Part shown: one piece after another, positions 22,701 through 35,133 of the stretch
Layout: each line of letters opens with the position of its first letter
Position numbering within the stretch: position 1 is the stretch's first letter
From: Davidsoniella eucalypti
Lineage: Eukaryota > Ascomycota > Sordariomycetes > Microascales > Ceratocystidaceae
Length of the DNA: 64,000 nucleotides
Direction: 5' to 3'
Assembly: GCA_004009845.1 (NCBI GenBank)
Contig: RMBW01000037.1
Coordinates: 186,001 to 250,000, forward strand
Program-made: the position numbers and the translations under genes
The notes under the pieces: model-generated
The model's database searches: none
Told to the model about the DNA's origin: nothing
Seen by the model: only the letters and a program-made list of their open reading frames with translations

Positions 22701-25075
22701 TTTATCTCCGGTTGCATGGCAAGTGACCGGTGACTTTTTGCTATCCTCCAAGCTCTGCTTTCTTCTGGGCTTCTTCATGTGCTAGTATTTGTATTTGTAT
22801 TTGTTATTATTACTTCATGTGCTAGTACAGCAAGTATGTAGTACTGTCGTACGCGCGAATCACACATTATTCCAGTTTATCTATCTACTAGGCTAGAAAA
22901 ATAAAAAATATAAACAGGCCAAGCGGTAAACGCCACCAGAGCACGGGATAGTGTTGTATCTTCATATTCTAATATTCTGATTGTATTATAGAGCCATTAA
23001 TAATTCCGAAGACAGGCCAGTTAGCTTGTAGTTGCAGTTGTAGGTTGCGGCACTAATTGTTGGGATATACTTAACAACCGCAAGTTCCGGGATGGAATAA
23101 GCCAGCCAATTACAGCCACGGCCGGCTAGAAAGGCCATTAGTTTCTATCCATCTGCCCAGCAGGCAAAACCTTGGCTGACTTGTTGTCTCCATCCATCAC
23201 ATCACAAGAAGCAACATTGCGAGCCTTGGGATTTATTATGGGCTCTTTATGTGCCCAACACTTATAATTGGCTGGATTTTCACTGTCCATAATTTAGGCG
23301 CAGAGCACAAAAAGGTGGGGCTTTTTTGTTTGGAGGCCAATAATAGGCTAGAGCTAGACGCCCACTGGAAGACAATGTTGCACACTGGGTAGCTGCTACT
23401 TCTGTCGAGCGCCGAGATAGTACGGTAGCATGAAGTATCGAGTACTACCAGCGAACTTTGATGTGCTGAATTAGTGAGCCTGGTAGCTGAATTTTATTCC
23501 TGTCCGGCATTTTAGAGCTAAGCGCCGACGATCCTGGAAAGTGCATAACCAGATTGGCTTGCTATTGGCTGCAGTCTGTGAAGCCAAAGCAAAAGAGAAG
23601 AGAGAGAAAGACAGATCTTTTGCTGTGATAGTGGCTTACCGGTTTTTGTCCGCAAGATTGCGACGCTGTAAGCAGAAGGAGAAGGCAATATAGAGAGAGA
23701 TTGAGAGCGTGAATTAACCCCAGCGAACGCTGATATAAGCACGGACTGTGGATGTTTTCTTCTTGTAGAATAGCTTCCCAGAGACCAGCTGATCGACGGC
23801 GCTTGGGGTTATTGTTTGCTTTGTTTCTTCGGCTCTTGCTTGCCAAATTGCTATCGATATAACTACAGAATGTATGTATGCATGGTCGAATAGAAGGAAA
23901 ATAATAGGCGATAAGGGAATCGTTCGACCGAGAAGTAGTTGTACTGTTTGTACAAACCAGACTTTTTGTATCTTGTATAGGTGCACAACTATTTTTCTTG
24001 CATTGTCGACACATCATCGATTCTGATAGTGTGCAGATAATCCGAAAATGATCCTCCCAATAGCAAGCAAGATTCTAGGAAACTCTACTTTGATCTGTAG
24101 ATATCCCATGCCTAGAAGTAGGCTGTAGATAAATGGAATATACAGAAGCAATCACAACAACCTAGAGACAAAGTACTGTCTTCTATTCCAGTTGTTCCTA
24201 GCAATAGTATAGGCCATCGCGATGGGCCGGTTGGATGCAGGAGAAGGATTGCCTGTCCGTCCATTCGTGCAGCCAACAATCCACTCACAAAGCCGTACTA
24301 TGTTCTTTTTGTTCTCTCCCACTCTCTCTAGGCTCTGTTCCCTGCGGTGATATTGAATAACTAGATGTGTTACATAGAAGGAGGGGGGGCAGAAAGAACA
24401 GGCAGATGTTGCTATTCTTGGTCTTGATCAAGCGAGGTACCTTTTCTGAAGTGCTTACTGCTAAAGTACCTGCTGCTGGGTTTTTATCTTGTAGAACTTC
24501 TATTTGAGGCGGATATATTAAGAGCTCTTCATCCGCCTCTCTGGATGGCCTTTTTTTTCCTTCTCTTCTTCTTTTCTTACTCAAGCAATTCAATACTTCC
24601 AAGGCCTTTATTCAGGTTTTTGTTTCTTGTTTCCTTTTCCCCCATTTTTTCATTTTCCCATCATCATTCAGGGCCGGTCTCTGTTCTAATTAATTTCTTC
24701 ATTACCCTCATCTTTTTTGTTACATCTCCATACTCACCCTAACCCTTATCTCTCGTGATAGTTTGACTGGCTTCAACTTTCACATCTCCCCTCATAAACA
24801 AGGAAACTTTAATCTGATAGCGGCTCTTGCATTTGCTCAAGTCCCCCTCCTGGTTCTTTCTGTCTTGGTATTCTGGTAATTCCAATCAAAGAACTAATTT
24901 CTTCAATCTTTACAATTCCGAATCTTCAAGTTTTCGCTGGTCGTCTGCTTGCTGTTCACCCTAATTTTGTCCTTTGATTTTTTTCACGATCTTTTCTAAC
25001 TTACGCTCTCTCTCCATCGCTTTATCGCGTTAATATTTTTGCATACACTATTCTCTTAATATCCACCAGCTCAAA
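19746..25075. other. Long AT-rich intergenic region with no recognisable gene
   Basis: About 5.3 kb. Open frames are short, overlapping and without domains. A short GC-rich island lies at 21405-21440, and a directly repeated TTCATGTGCTAGTA flanks a TTTG-rich stretch at 22780-22830. From about 24545 to 25075 the plus strand becomes CT-rich and is probably the promoter and leader of the esdC-like gene. Confidence 0.45.
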
Positions 25076-25960
25076 ATGTCTTCTATCCAGCTTTCTTTCT
25101 CCATCCGCGTGTCTTCAGGCGTCAAGTCTGTGCACCTTGCTGGTTCTTGGGATAACTACTCCGGTCAGCTTCCTCTGGCTCGCTCTTCCTCTTCCAAGTC
25201 ATGGAAGGGCACGTTCAACTTCAAGAACTCGACTCTCCAGCACGGCGAGCGCTACTGGTACTACTACATCATCGATGGCTACCACTACTCTCACAACCCC
25301 GGTGTCGATAGCACTGTTGAGCCTACCACTGGTCGCGCTCTGAACATTCTCGATGTGCCCAAGTCCGGTTCCTCCAGCTCCTCGTCTGGCCGTAGCTCCA
25401 AGTCTTCCTCCAAGTCCTCCTCCAAGTCCTCTTCCAAGTCTTCATCTTCCTCGCGCTCCGACCGTGGCCGCTCGTCCCGTGGCCACCGCTCTCACACTCC
25501 TTCTCCCGATCGCGGTGTGCCCAAGGGCCGTCCTCTGTCGTCGAGCAAGATCCGTGCGCCCAAGCCTCTGGCTCCCTATGCCACCAAGAACATCCTCGAC
25601 TACTCTTCGGTCGATGGTGTCACTTCCCACATGGAGGCGTACGACTCTGAGTGCGAGGAGATCTACGAGGCCGATGTTGCCTACGACAGCCCTGCCTCCA
25701 GCGGTCTTTCCTACCGCTCCGACTCTTCTTCCCCCTCGTCGTCTGTGTCCGGCTACTCTACTCCTGGCTCCGAGGTCTCGTCCTGCTCTTGCGAGCGCTA
25801 CGGCATCACCCGCTCTGGTGACCGTGTCAAGCTTGACTGCCAGGGTGCTCGCTGCGGCGGCTCTGACTACGACTCGTGCTCTGATTCCGAGGATGAGTAC
25901 GAGGGTGAGGAGACCGAGTTCGAGCACTCCCGCCGCCACGGTATGGTCATCCACGCCTAA
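25076..25960 (+). CDS. esdC: EsdC-like protein with N-terminal glycogen-binding (CBM48/AMPK-beta-type) domain
   Basis: A single-exon 294-aa protein. Residues about 5-97 form an AMPK-beta/CBM48-like glycogen-binding domain: GVKSVHLAGSWDNY, then WKGTFNF, GERYWYYYIIDGYHY, HNPG and a C-terminal LNILDVP. Then come a Ser/Lys repeat tract (about 100-125), an Arg/Ser-rich stretch and an acidic, Cys-containing tail with EDEYEGEETEFE. This architecture fits EsdC of Aspergillus nidulans, reported as a VeA-dependent early sexual development protein with this domain. The start is the first ATG after a CT-rich leader. Codons are heavily biased to C/G-ending optimal triplets, unlike the AT-rich surroundings, implying strong expression. 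Binding of glycogen or a similar glucan is inferred from the fold. It lacks the kinase-interacting C-terminal domain of true AMPK beta subunits. Confidence 0.82.
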   Translation: MSSIQLSFSIRVSSGVKSVHLAGSWDNYSGQLPLARSSSSKSWKGTFNFKNSTLQHGERYWYYYIIDGYHYSHNPGVDSTVEPTTGRALNILDVPKSGSSSSSSGRSSKSSSKSSSKSSSKSSSSSRSDRGRSSRGHRSHTPSPDRGVPKGRPLSSSKIRAPKPLAPYATKNILDYSSVDGVTSHMEAYDSECEEIYEADVAYDSPASSGLSYRSDSSSPSSSVSGYSTPGSEVSSCSCERYGITRSGDRVKLDCQGARCGGSDYDSCSDSEDEYEGEETEFEHSRRHGMVIHA

Positions 25961-27880
25961 GTGGACTCTTAGTCCGACTTGCCTGCTTAATGTCTTTTTC
26001 TTCTTCTCAAGCCCCTTTTTATTTTCTTCTGGATATTCCTCTTTCTTCTAATTATCTTTAACGACCCGTCTACGAACATGAACATGATGCAAAGAAAAAA
26101 CCATCTTGTCACTGCAAAAAAACCTACCTTAAAGCCTGTTGCGTCTGTTGGAGACTGAAAAATATCTCCCTCTTTAGCCAACAGAGGAAGACCGTTCCTT
26201 GCGCCACTTCTCTTTCCATAGCCTAGCCAAGTTTTCTCGCTCTATGGCATGAGTCGTGTGTCTGCTTGAATCGGTCTTCTCCTCTCTGAAATTCTCCTTG
26301 GAACTGCTCGTTAGATTCCTTCTGGAAACTTCCGGAGCTCTTCCCTCGCTTCCGTACGCCTCGAAGTCCACGGCAGCTTCCCCCTCGGCAGTTCTTTTTG
26401 CGTCCTACTTCCTCTCCGCCATGGAAAAAGCCTCGCCTTGAGACAACTTGCTGCTATCTTCTTGCCTATTTGATTTCCTGTATAAGATGCGATTCAAGTT
26501 GTCACATGGCTTCTCTTTAAAGAACTGCCACTTCTCTTCGTGCCCCTTTCCTTTTTCCTTCTCTTCCTCTTGTGCTGATTGTCAAATTTTGTATGCCCTT
26601 TGGTATATATGATCGACACATCGGAAGATGATTCTCCGTCCATAGTTGGTGGAGAGGCAAACCGTCAAATTGCTGGCCTTGGGAACTGTCTCTATGACTA
26701 TGTCGAGTCTCTGCCCGTCTCATCTCTCTCGTTTGCCTGCTTATCAGAGAACGAGTCGAGACACGCTATCACATTGTCAATGAGCGCCCTTGCCTGCCGC
26801 TTAGTGGAGGATTGCCAACTTAGTTAACCCTGGTTGGCGTAACGTCTCTTCTCGCTGTTCTTGTTAACGAGAGAGATGATTCGGTCTGCGACTTGACTTG
26901 TCAGTCAAGGTAGAGGATGATGCAGAACCGATCCACAGTAAAGTCTGTGGTGTAAATAGCCCTTTTTTAGTTGTAGCAGTGAATCTATAACTTGTAACCA
27001 TACTATACCATGTGCAATATACTCAAGTGATAAATGAAGTCCGAATAGATGTGATGAGTTGTATGTAGGTGTAGCTTATGACAGTAACCCTAGGCATTCC
27101 GCATAACCCAAGAAAGTCGGCATATCGTGACACAGTAGTACCCCCACTGTCACTGGGAGCTTTGGGCACCAACAGCAACTACTTCAAGGGGGAGCTTGAA
27201 GCTACCCCACTAAATGCGACAAAAACAAATCAACACGACAAAATACACGATCGCTTTTGACACGCCGACAATTCTTACCAACAAACCGATAAATTAGAAC
27301 AAGTTCAAGTCCATTTCGAAAGCTTGATAAGGCCATTCATTATCATCCCCTGAACCCTTCGATTTTGGTAGGAATTGGCTGGGCGTGCTTGCCCCTGCAG
27401 TAGCAGAAGTTGATGTGCTGTAGAATAAGGAAAGAGGCACCAAAAGAGCGGGGTGCAGCACTGGTTAGTATGTGAATTGGATCAATAAAATAAGGTAGCT
27501 GCTGTAATGGGAATGGGTCGTCGCCACCTCGTCAGCGTTGAGAATTTCAGCCTCGTCATTATAGATTGAATTCTACTGAAGAACATCAATTGTCCTCGTT
27601 GCATCATCATCATCTTTGCTACTTTGCATTTGATTTGTGTGGTCAATTTACACTTTCATCTCCAAACCCAGTCGAAACAAAGCGATTGTTGTTGCACTTT
27701 TTGTGTTTCTGCCCCACTACGACCAACCGACACGCTACTTATTTATAGCGGCCCTACAACTATAAAACGACAAAGCCCCTATTTCTCTAAGTTGGCTCTC
27801 GAGATTTCTCTTGAGAGATAACGAAGACAAACTCTATTCACATATCACCCCCTTAAACAGTCATTTTATCACTACTCACG
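25961..27880. other. Intergenic region with one possible small broken gene
   Basis: 3' region of the esdC-like gene and promoter of the amidohydrolase gene. Contains a possible minus-strand small protein (26174-26422, listed separately) and GC-containing inverted repeats around 27140-27220. The last 300 bases before 27881 are CT-rich leader-like sequence. Confidence 0.45.
26174..26422 (-). pseudogene. Possible small protein gene with one in-frame stop
   Basis: From the minus-strand ATG at 26422 the frame reads MAERK, then a TAG at 26405-26407, then about 76 codons in the same frame to a TAA at 26174. The downstream part looks protein-like: hydrophilic, with VDFEAYGSEGR, ENFREEKTDSSRHTTHAIE and ARLWKEKWRKER, a plausible amphipathic helix. 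No other ATG lies in the frame. Either this is a small gene inactivated by one nonsense change, or the start lies in an upstream exon I could not place, or it is chance. I do not recognise a family. Confidence 0.3.
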
Positions 27881-29002
27881 ATGGCCTATCCTATCATCGA
27901 TTCCCACGTCCACTTGTGGCCGGAGTCTAAGATTGACTCGTATTTCTGGGCCACTCGCGACCCTACATTGCGCAAGCGCCTTTCCGTTGCCGAATACAAG
28001 GCTGCGACCCAGAACCTGCCTCGCCTCCGCGGCTTTGTGCTTGTCGAAGCCGTACGCAATTATAGTTTAGATTCGGGCGAGGCTGGCTGGGAAAACGTCC
28101 TGGATGAGCTGACCTGGTTCCGCGAGATCGTCGAGGGCAATGCTAGCGAGGAGAACGGCTACACGGCCGAGGATTCTGCTATGTGCCTGGGTGTTGTCCC
28201 CTGGGCTCCAGTTCATATGGGCGCCGAGGCTCTTGAGAAGTATCTGAAATTGGCGGAGGAGAGAGCGGGCGAGAAGACGTGGGCGCTGACCAAGGGATTC
28301 CGGTTTTTGCTGCAACACCGCGATCTGGGTACTGGCATAACAGATGCCTTCATCGAGAGTCTCAAACTTCTGGGAAAGAAGGGCTATGTATTCGAGATTG
28401 GCGTTGATCAGAACCGTCGGGGCAAGAAGCAACTAGACGAGATGCTAGAGATGATCTCGAGAGCGCACGATGGTGTAGAGGACGAAGAGAAGGTCACCTT
28501 CGTCGTGAGTAAGTTGATTCCATCCGATTAACTGACATAAAAGAAGCGAAACTAACAAAGCTCATTTGTTCTAGACCACATGTGCAAGCCCGATCTTCAC
28601 ATCGTGAATCCCGCCGACAAGAAGTTTCAGGCGTGGCGTACCAGCATGTACGGGCTAAGCCTATGCTCGAAGACATATGTCCAAGTCAGTGGAATGTTCT
28701 CAGAGATGCCAGCATCGATTCGCGGCCAAAACGCCAACGACATTTTCATGGCTGTATTCCCGTGGTTGAGTGTCATGCTGGCGACATTTGGTGTCGATCG
28801 CCTCATATTTGCCAGCGACTGGCCCGTGTGTAATAGAGAGGAGGACGGCGCCTCGTGGGTCAAATGGAAGGACATTGTTGAGCGTTTATGCTACATGGCT
28901 ACAGTAAGCCAGGAGGACCAGGCCAAACTATTCTCGGGCAACGCTAAGAAGGCGTTCAAGCTGGATGTTGACCTGGAGGAGACACTGGCTGGTGAGGAAT
29001 AA
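27881..29002 (+). CDS. Amidohydrolase_2-family (TIM-barrel metal hydrolase-like) protein
   Basis: Exons 27881-28508 and 28575-29002 (intron with GTAAGT donor and TTCTAG acceptor) give 351 aa. The fold is the amidohydrolase TIM barrel of the PF04909 group, which includes lactonases and decarboxylases acting on cyclic carboxylated substrates. Seen: the strand-1 metal motif IDSHVHLWP (His9, His11), GFRFLLQHR, the barrel His in FVVNHMCKPDL formed across the splice junction, and the C-terminal metal/catalytic Asp in IFASDWPVCN. The start is the first ATG in frame and puts HxH at the usual N-terminal position. The closest general resemblance is to 2-pyrone-4,6-dicarboxylate lactonase-like fungal proteins; the substrate is unknown. 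No transport or secretion signal, so cytosolic. Confidence 0.88.
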
Positions 29003-29645
29003 ACCAGGATGCTTTTTGGTTATGTTTTCTCCTGCACGATTTGTGTACTCATGATATCTTCAGTCCTATATATTAATGAAGTTTCGACGATAGCGGCTGG
29101 TATGCTGCTAAGATCTACTGGAAGCATTTATTCTGAATATTACTTTACTAATAGAGGTTGAGTAGTATAGTCAAGACTATGTGAAACTATGTTAATGTAT
29201 GCGATGTATAGTTGACAATTATATATAATGTCCAAAAAAAGACAAGAAAAAAACAAATGATGAAAATATGCAGGTCGTTCAAAAGTCACGAATAGGGTTT
29301 CAAGTGACTGGACCAGATAAACAAGGACAAAAGAGACTAGAAAGAAAGAGCCACCGCCAATATAGCACGCCAGATTTCAACAAGATAAAACAACCAAACA
29401 CACCAGGACTAATACAAGCACAAGCACAAGAACAAGACCAAACAGACTGTCTAGCCTTCCAGTCTGCTCTGCAGACATATGACCAAAAGAGAATGATATA
29501 GTCAGCCAGTCACTTATTAGTACTTTTGTACATCAGTGTCTGGCCGCAAAACAATCATATTCTGTGTCATTTTGGAGACGTCTAGCAAGGCCAGCTCGGG
29601 CGACACGCGCACAATATACGGTTCAACAGATCCATCCCAAATTTG
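29003..29645. other. Convergent intergenic region
   Basis: Spacer between the amidohydrolase gene (+) and the SUR7-like gene (-). A-rich, CAA/CAG-containing stretch at 29380-29470. No gene seen. Confidence 0.5.
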
Positions 29646-30821
29646 CTATCTCAGGGGCGCTGCAGCCGTAGCATGTGCGGTCGACGCTCCATAAGCCGTA
29701 CCTTTACTCTTCTCCGACAACGCGCCTCCACTAACCGAAGTGCCGGTCGTGCTGCCTCCACCTGGGCCTGCGCGGCGGAAACGACTTACTAGAGCAGAAG
29801 CGGCGTTAGCATCGCCCGTTGCGGGACTGTAGCTGAAGATGCCGGTGCTGCTCCGACGTGTCTCGTCTTCCATCATGCCGACGCGCGATGGGATCGTCGA
29901 GGCGGCTGTTGATGTCATCTGTGAGCCGGTCGGCGATCGATGTACGCCGCTGCTTCCTGCGGCACCGGTGCCGACGACATCAGCCATTAGGGCACGGCGA
30001 GGCCGGAGGCAGCAGCCGAGAGCACAGTGCATGAAGAAGGAGATGGCGGTGGCCACGGTGGCAATCCACATAGCGGCGAGCATGGTAGGGCTGATGGTTC
30101 CCTGGATGTTAAGCTCGCTCTGTAGTCGCACGGCGTATTTTGCCGTGATGCTCATGATTGTGCCCACAACGGTGGCAGATGTCATCATGATGGATGAGAT
30201 AAGGGATACGGAGATCAGCGGGATACTCCAGCCGCGCGAGCGAATCACGAGTAGCGTGGCAAAGAGCAGAAGGAAGTTGAGCAGGGTGCCGATGAGGAAG
30301 AGCGCAAACATGACTTGTGATGCGATCCGGAGGAGGGTGAGGGCGTTGACGAGTTCCATAGGCAAGGCGATCTGGGCTCCTGATAGAAGCTCAGACATGA
30401 TGACTGAGACGGGATTGAACCAGTAGAACGGCTTCTGGTCGGAACAATGTGTGATTCCCCTATCGAAAGAAAAAAAAAAGATATACAGGTTAGCTTTACG
30501 GTTATATCGTTGCCGGGTGGGGGGGTTAGAGAGAGGCTCGACTTACTCGTCGGAATAACCCTCGCAGAAGTTCCATAGGCCAACCTGGTAAAAGTCGTGC
30601 AGGCCAAGAGACCGCGCGACCGAGTTTAAGAGTTGGGCATTAGGACTGCTGACGGGAATGATGTTGGCTAGTTCCAGGCGGTAGAAGAAGATATCTCGGG
30701 CGCCCCGTGTGTTGGAGACGTTGCCGACTAGCACCAAGATTAAGAAGATACAGGCGATGGCATAACTGATGGAGGCTGCGATGGCGGTGTTGCGATACTG
30801 GCGACCGGATGTTACAGGCAT
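29646..30821 (-). CDS. SUR7/PalI-type four-span plasma membrane protein
   Basis: Minus-strand exons 30821-30547 and 30459-29646 (87-nt intron, GTAAGT...GATAG) encode 362 aa. The first transmembrane span is about residues 13-33. An extracellular loop holds the family signature LWNFCEGY followed by Cys in THCSD, i.e. the W...C...C pattern of SUR7/claudin-like proteins. Three further spans follow: around IASQVMFALFLIGTLLNFLL, ISVSLISSIMMTSATVVG and MLAAMWIATVATAISFFM. The cytoplasmic tail is Ser/Thr/Gly-rich and ends Ala-rich. Family members organise eisosome/MCC membrane domains or take part in pH or Ca signalling (SUR7, PalI/Rim9, Ecm7); which applies here is not decidable. The splice joins NFCEGYSDE to GITHC in frame, which supports the intron. 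Confidence 0.85.
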
Positions 30822-33800
30822 CCTCGAGATATACAGTGAGATAGAGAGCTGTTGAGGGAGAGATTTATATATAGCCTGTATACAATGGCGTTTTTATAGA
30901 GGAGTCGTTGATGCGGATGAAGGAGATCAACTCCTAGACGGCGAAGATAGGAAACAGGGACAGAACAACAAGATGGAAATGAAATGCGAATGAAATGCGA
31001 ATGACAAAGCAAATAGACGGCGTAAGATGGATACCTAAAGCTTGGTGATCTTGGGGTGGAATGCAAATCAGAGCCGTGATTGTCTCTTCTACTTCTTCTT
31101 TATATATGCGTCTCTTCGTTTTGCTGAACAATAAGAGAGAGAAGGGGAAAAGAATAAGGTAGATAATGAATTATATCTGCTAGATGAAGAAAGAAAAAAA
31201 CAGAAGAAGAGACGCCAGTCAAATAGGAAAAATAGAAAATAAGAAAGGGAGTTAACTCTTTTTCTTTTGTGGTTGCTTAGGGCCTCTACTAAAAAGTCTG
31301 GATATTCTGACTCCGTCTGGTGTTTTCGTTTGCTTTAGATCACACGGCAGTAACCTCTCCTGACAGTCATTTGGCGGAAAGGGCCCCAAAAAGGAATTAT
31401 CTAGTCTGAACCCAATTCTTTAATTTTCCTAACGTTGAAGATTAAAAAGAAGGAGAAAAAAAAGAAACAAAGCCTCACGTTCTTCAAAGTAGAGAATGAT
31501 TGTTGACAAAGAATGAAAGAAATCGGAGATTCAAAGAAGAAAAAGAAAAAACAATACCCAAGAAAGAAAATGAGAAACAAAAAGAATGAAGGGCAAAAAA
31601 GAAAGAAACAACTAGCTCTTCAAGAAATGTTGTCCCAAAGCTTCGGAACTCGTGCTGTCGATATAAAAGCTGCCAAGATAGAATTGTCATTAAACTTTAG
31701 ACCTTGATACATAAAATAACTGTTATTTCAGTCAGAAAAAACAAAACAAGTACTGCCTCTCTTCTCCCTGGCTTTCTTTAACTTTCCTGCCTCCCCCAAG
31801 CAAGACGAGCCAGGCCTATGATTTTAGACAGGATACACTAACCTTTCTTTATACTTCGTTCCTTTTTTGGGGACCGAGATGGATCTTAAGCGCCGGCCGA
31901 TTCTCAGCCAAGAGAATGAAAGACTACAGCTAAAATCAAGAAAGGTGCTTCATCAGTCTTATGATCCAGGCGTCTCGCGAACAGAACCGTGTTGTATAAT
32001 TGCACAGTAGCAGGTACAGTATTATATTCCGATAGATCTACAAGTTAGCTGAGACCCAGTAAGGTATTGGCCTCTTCCTCCTTGTTGTTTATTTTTCGTA
32101 TATAAAAAAGACAAGTGGATCGTAGTGAAGTCTAGAGTTTTTGAAGTAGCCATCAACAGGCTGTTGTCTCTTTTTCTTAATTTTGTATTCTCTCGTTAGG
32201 TTACTTTTCTGTTTATATGAACATTCCACATGTTGTCCTGTCAGTTGAGAAAACCTTTGGAAGGATTAGAGAAAATACGTAGAACGACAGGTTTTGTTTC
32301 CCAGGAGCTATTTTTGGTGGCATCTGTTCTCTTTTCTCGTCTTTTTTTTTTCGTTAATTCTTCGAAAACAAACAAAGGAAAGGAAAGGAAAAAAAAAAAG
32401 AGAAGATGCCGTAGGAACGTTGGTTATGCTTATTTCGCGGCTTTTTTCTCATCTTGTTCTTCTCGTTTTGTTCTTTTTTTATTCCTTTCTACAGACACAG
32501 CGCACAAGATGGCCTAAGCTAGAGGGCTACTGGAGACACCGTTAGGGGCTGGTTCAGCGGGTAGCACTACTTGGCCCTCCCCTGTGTTTACACATAGGTA
32601 GTTCCAGCGCTGGCTAGCCTGTAATTACATATACAACATGATTACAGGGGACTATGATATGCCTAATCAGCCTCCCCCTTCGCACATTGAACACGAGATG
32701 GTCGGAAGTCGATCTACGATTCAATATTTTCTTTCGCTCTGTCTCGCTATTTTGAGCTGCATGTCTCAGTGGCCATCTTCCTTTCACTTTATCTATTTTT
32801 TCAATTTCACACGGTGGAGGCTGGAGGTCATTGGGCATCCAAATCTTGGGGCAACAGTCTAGCGTTTTATCGTGTTTGTAGCGCCGTTGAATGTTACTAA
32901 GAGATGGTGGGATTCTGACGATGACATCGCAGCCACTTCAGGTACAGTTCAGCAGATACTTGGCCGAAGGAACGTAATATCAGCACCGGTAAAGAAGAGG
33001 GATCCGCCTATAGCTATGGAACAACAACTACACAGTATGTAGAAGCACATAAGGGCATAAAAGGAGCGTGGGAAGCCGTCAGGACGTGGGGCAGTGCACG
33101 GAGATGAGCCAGGGTCAAGATGCTGTCGGGCTGGGTTTAGTAGCTGCGTTTTGATGATTATCGGAAAAGCGGCTCTGCCTATGTGCCACTTATTCATCAA
33201 TGATATTAGGATGTGTTATGAACGGTCTTCAGTTGCAGTTGTTCAGCCTCTAGTAGTACACATCTAGATACCGAATCGCAGGCTATTAGGGCGAGGCAAA
33301 CCCCGTTCAAACACAGCATTGGTGCTTGGTAGTTTCACGGCCACCACGCCATATGCATTGTGTCTCTGGTCTTCGAACTGGCTTGTACATATCTTGTTTT
33401 GCTTCTGGCGGTCTTTACTAATGACCTGCCTGCAGGGCTTCGAATCACAACGCAAAGTCTCACTGTGTATCTCCGCACGTAAAATCAACCTCGTCATAGG
33501 ACCAGGCATCGAAGGTCTCACTTTGCGTGGTCACCTTTTCCATATATTTTGTATATACATATAGACTAACTATACGAACGTGCACTAGGATTCCTGTTGC
33601 ATTATCCGGCGCAGCTGATGGAAGGTTCCTGTGCTAGTGCCAGCTATAGGAGGGGGGCATAACGCCTCTCTCTCTTCTTTTTCCTCACGGGTCGTCTCAA
33701 GGTCGGCTGGCTATGCCTATGCTTGGCTTGATCTTGATTTCTCGGCTTATTTGATCCTGATCAACAACGCCACTTGACGGCTAGGAAGCTCCCTGTATAC

Positions 33801-35133
33801 CTAAAGCGACGGTTAAGTGTTGGAATACTTTCGAGCGTGATCTCATTGTTCTTCTAAGAAGCTACACTAACCATCATTTTACCAATACATGTCTATAATC
33901 CAGCCCAATATTTCGGTCATTTGTGCCATGAAAATACTCGGCAGATACACCTGAAATCTTGAATGTACATCTGGTCACAAGCTGACTTGGCAACAAGAGC
34001 CCAAAACCAATTCATACACTTTTCTTCTTCTCTGGCTACCTTGCCTACCAAAATTAGTTGATGCTAGTTGTATAAAGAGAGAAAAGCGCTTAGTAGATAT
34101 ATTCAATCATCTTCAATTGCCTACCAATGACTTTGGTTGGTGGACAAGCTTGAGAAATTCACCAGGGATCCCCCTCTCTACGATCCTTTTCTTCCGCTCT
34201 CTTTTTTAATGCTGGGTATCTTCTTCTTTCGATCAATCCTAAAAGGCAACCAATTCGTGTGATAGCCAATAGCCTCCATACCAAAACAATTAACTAGAAA
34301 GAGGCCTTTTGTTTCTTATTTCTAACGTACTGGTTTACTCGACTTGTAAATTTGGTGAGTTTAGTCCTATCATGTCACAAAGTCTAAGTCGTCCGATAGA
34401 ATCGCAACTACTTGCTTAGAATTTCCACAGCGTGCTTACTCTTAAAAGAAAAAATTATATATCTCTATTTTTCCTCTTCTTTGACATCCACATTTGGTGT
34501 CTTTTGATCTCATTCCATTGTAGACGAAGTCTTGATGAGCTCTTAGATCAGCTCTTTGATTTCATTAATTGCTTACGAAAGAAGTACACAGACGCGCGCT
34601 TAATAGCTCACTATTCTTTGATGACTCTACTGTACTTGCTGTAGAGTTGACGCTTGTTTGAGCCTAACCAACCAACCAGGCCTTGTTACCCAGCGGCGCA
34701 TCATCTTGTCAGTAAGTGTCTATTTCAAGCACACAAACACATCTCCAGCCTCGAGCCTGTCTAACCGTCTATTTCAAAGGAACAGGAACCCATTGCTCGG
34801 CGTTCTAGATCTGCCTGCGGTCTTCTTACTACACGTTTCACATATCCAACAAAGCGGTTCCGTCTGTCAGCCACGGCTCGGCGCATTGTCCTGCGGTGGC
34901 CATTGTCAAAGACCGTTTCTTCTAGTTCTTTGATATCGACCTCGTGTCTTGAAAGCAGCGCATTTTCTCCTCATTGCGACCACTCTGTCCTCGGTTTGCC
35001 AATATATCTGGTCAGGCATTGGCTTTCGTCATTCTGCGACGTACAGGCAAAGCTGATTTTCTCTTGTCTCTGCTCAACCTTTCACAGGCACATCCGATCA
35101 TCTACACAGCATACCATCTATCATCTATTCGCC
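30822..35133. other. Intergenic region, no gene seen
   Basis: About 4.3 kb: promoter of the SUR7-like gene at the left, then A-rich and T-rich low-complexity DNA (31440-31620, 32340-32480), then the presumed promoter and CT-rich leader of the PI-PLC-like gene (about 34900-35133). No domain-bearing frame found. Confidence 0.45.

Noticed and set aside
25442..25954. 170-codon minus-strand frame under the esdC-like gene
   Set aside because: It is the antisense of a GC-biased coding region, Ala/Arg/Val-rich, with no domain.
31440..31710. Lys-rich frame MKEIGDSKKKKKK
   Set aside because: A-rich low-complexity DNA; composition alone explains it.
34903..35133. N-terminal extension of the PI-PLC-like protein (546-codon frame)
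   Set aside because: The frame starts with TTG and has no signal peptide; the ATG at 35134 begins a clear secretion signal right after a CT-rich leader.
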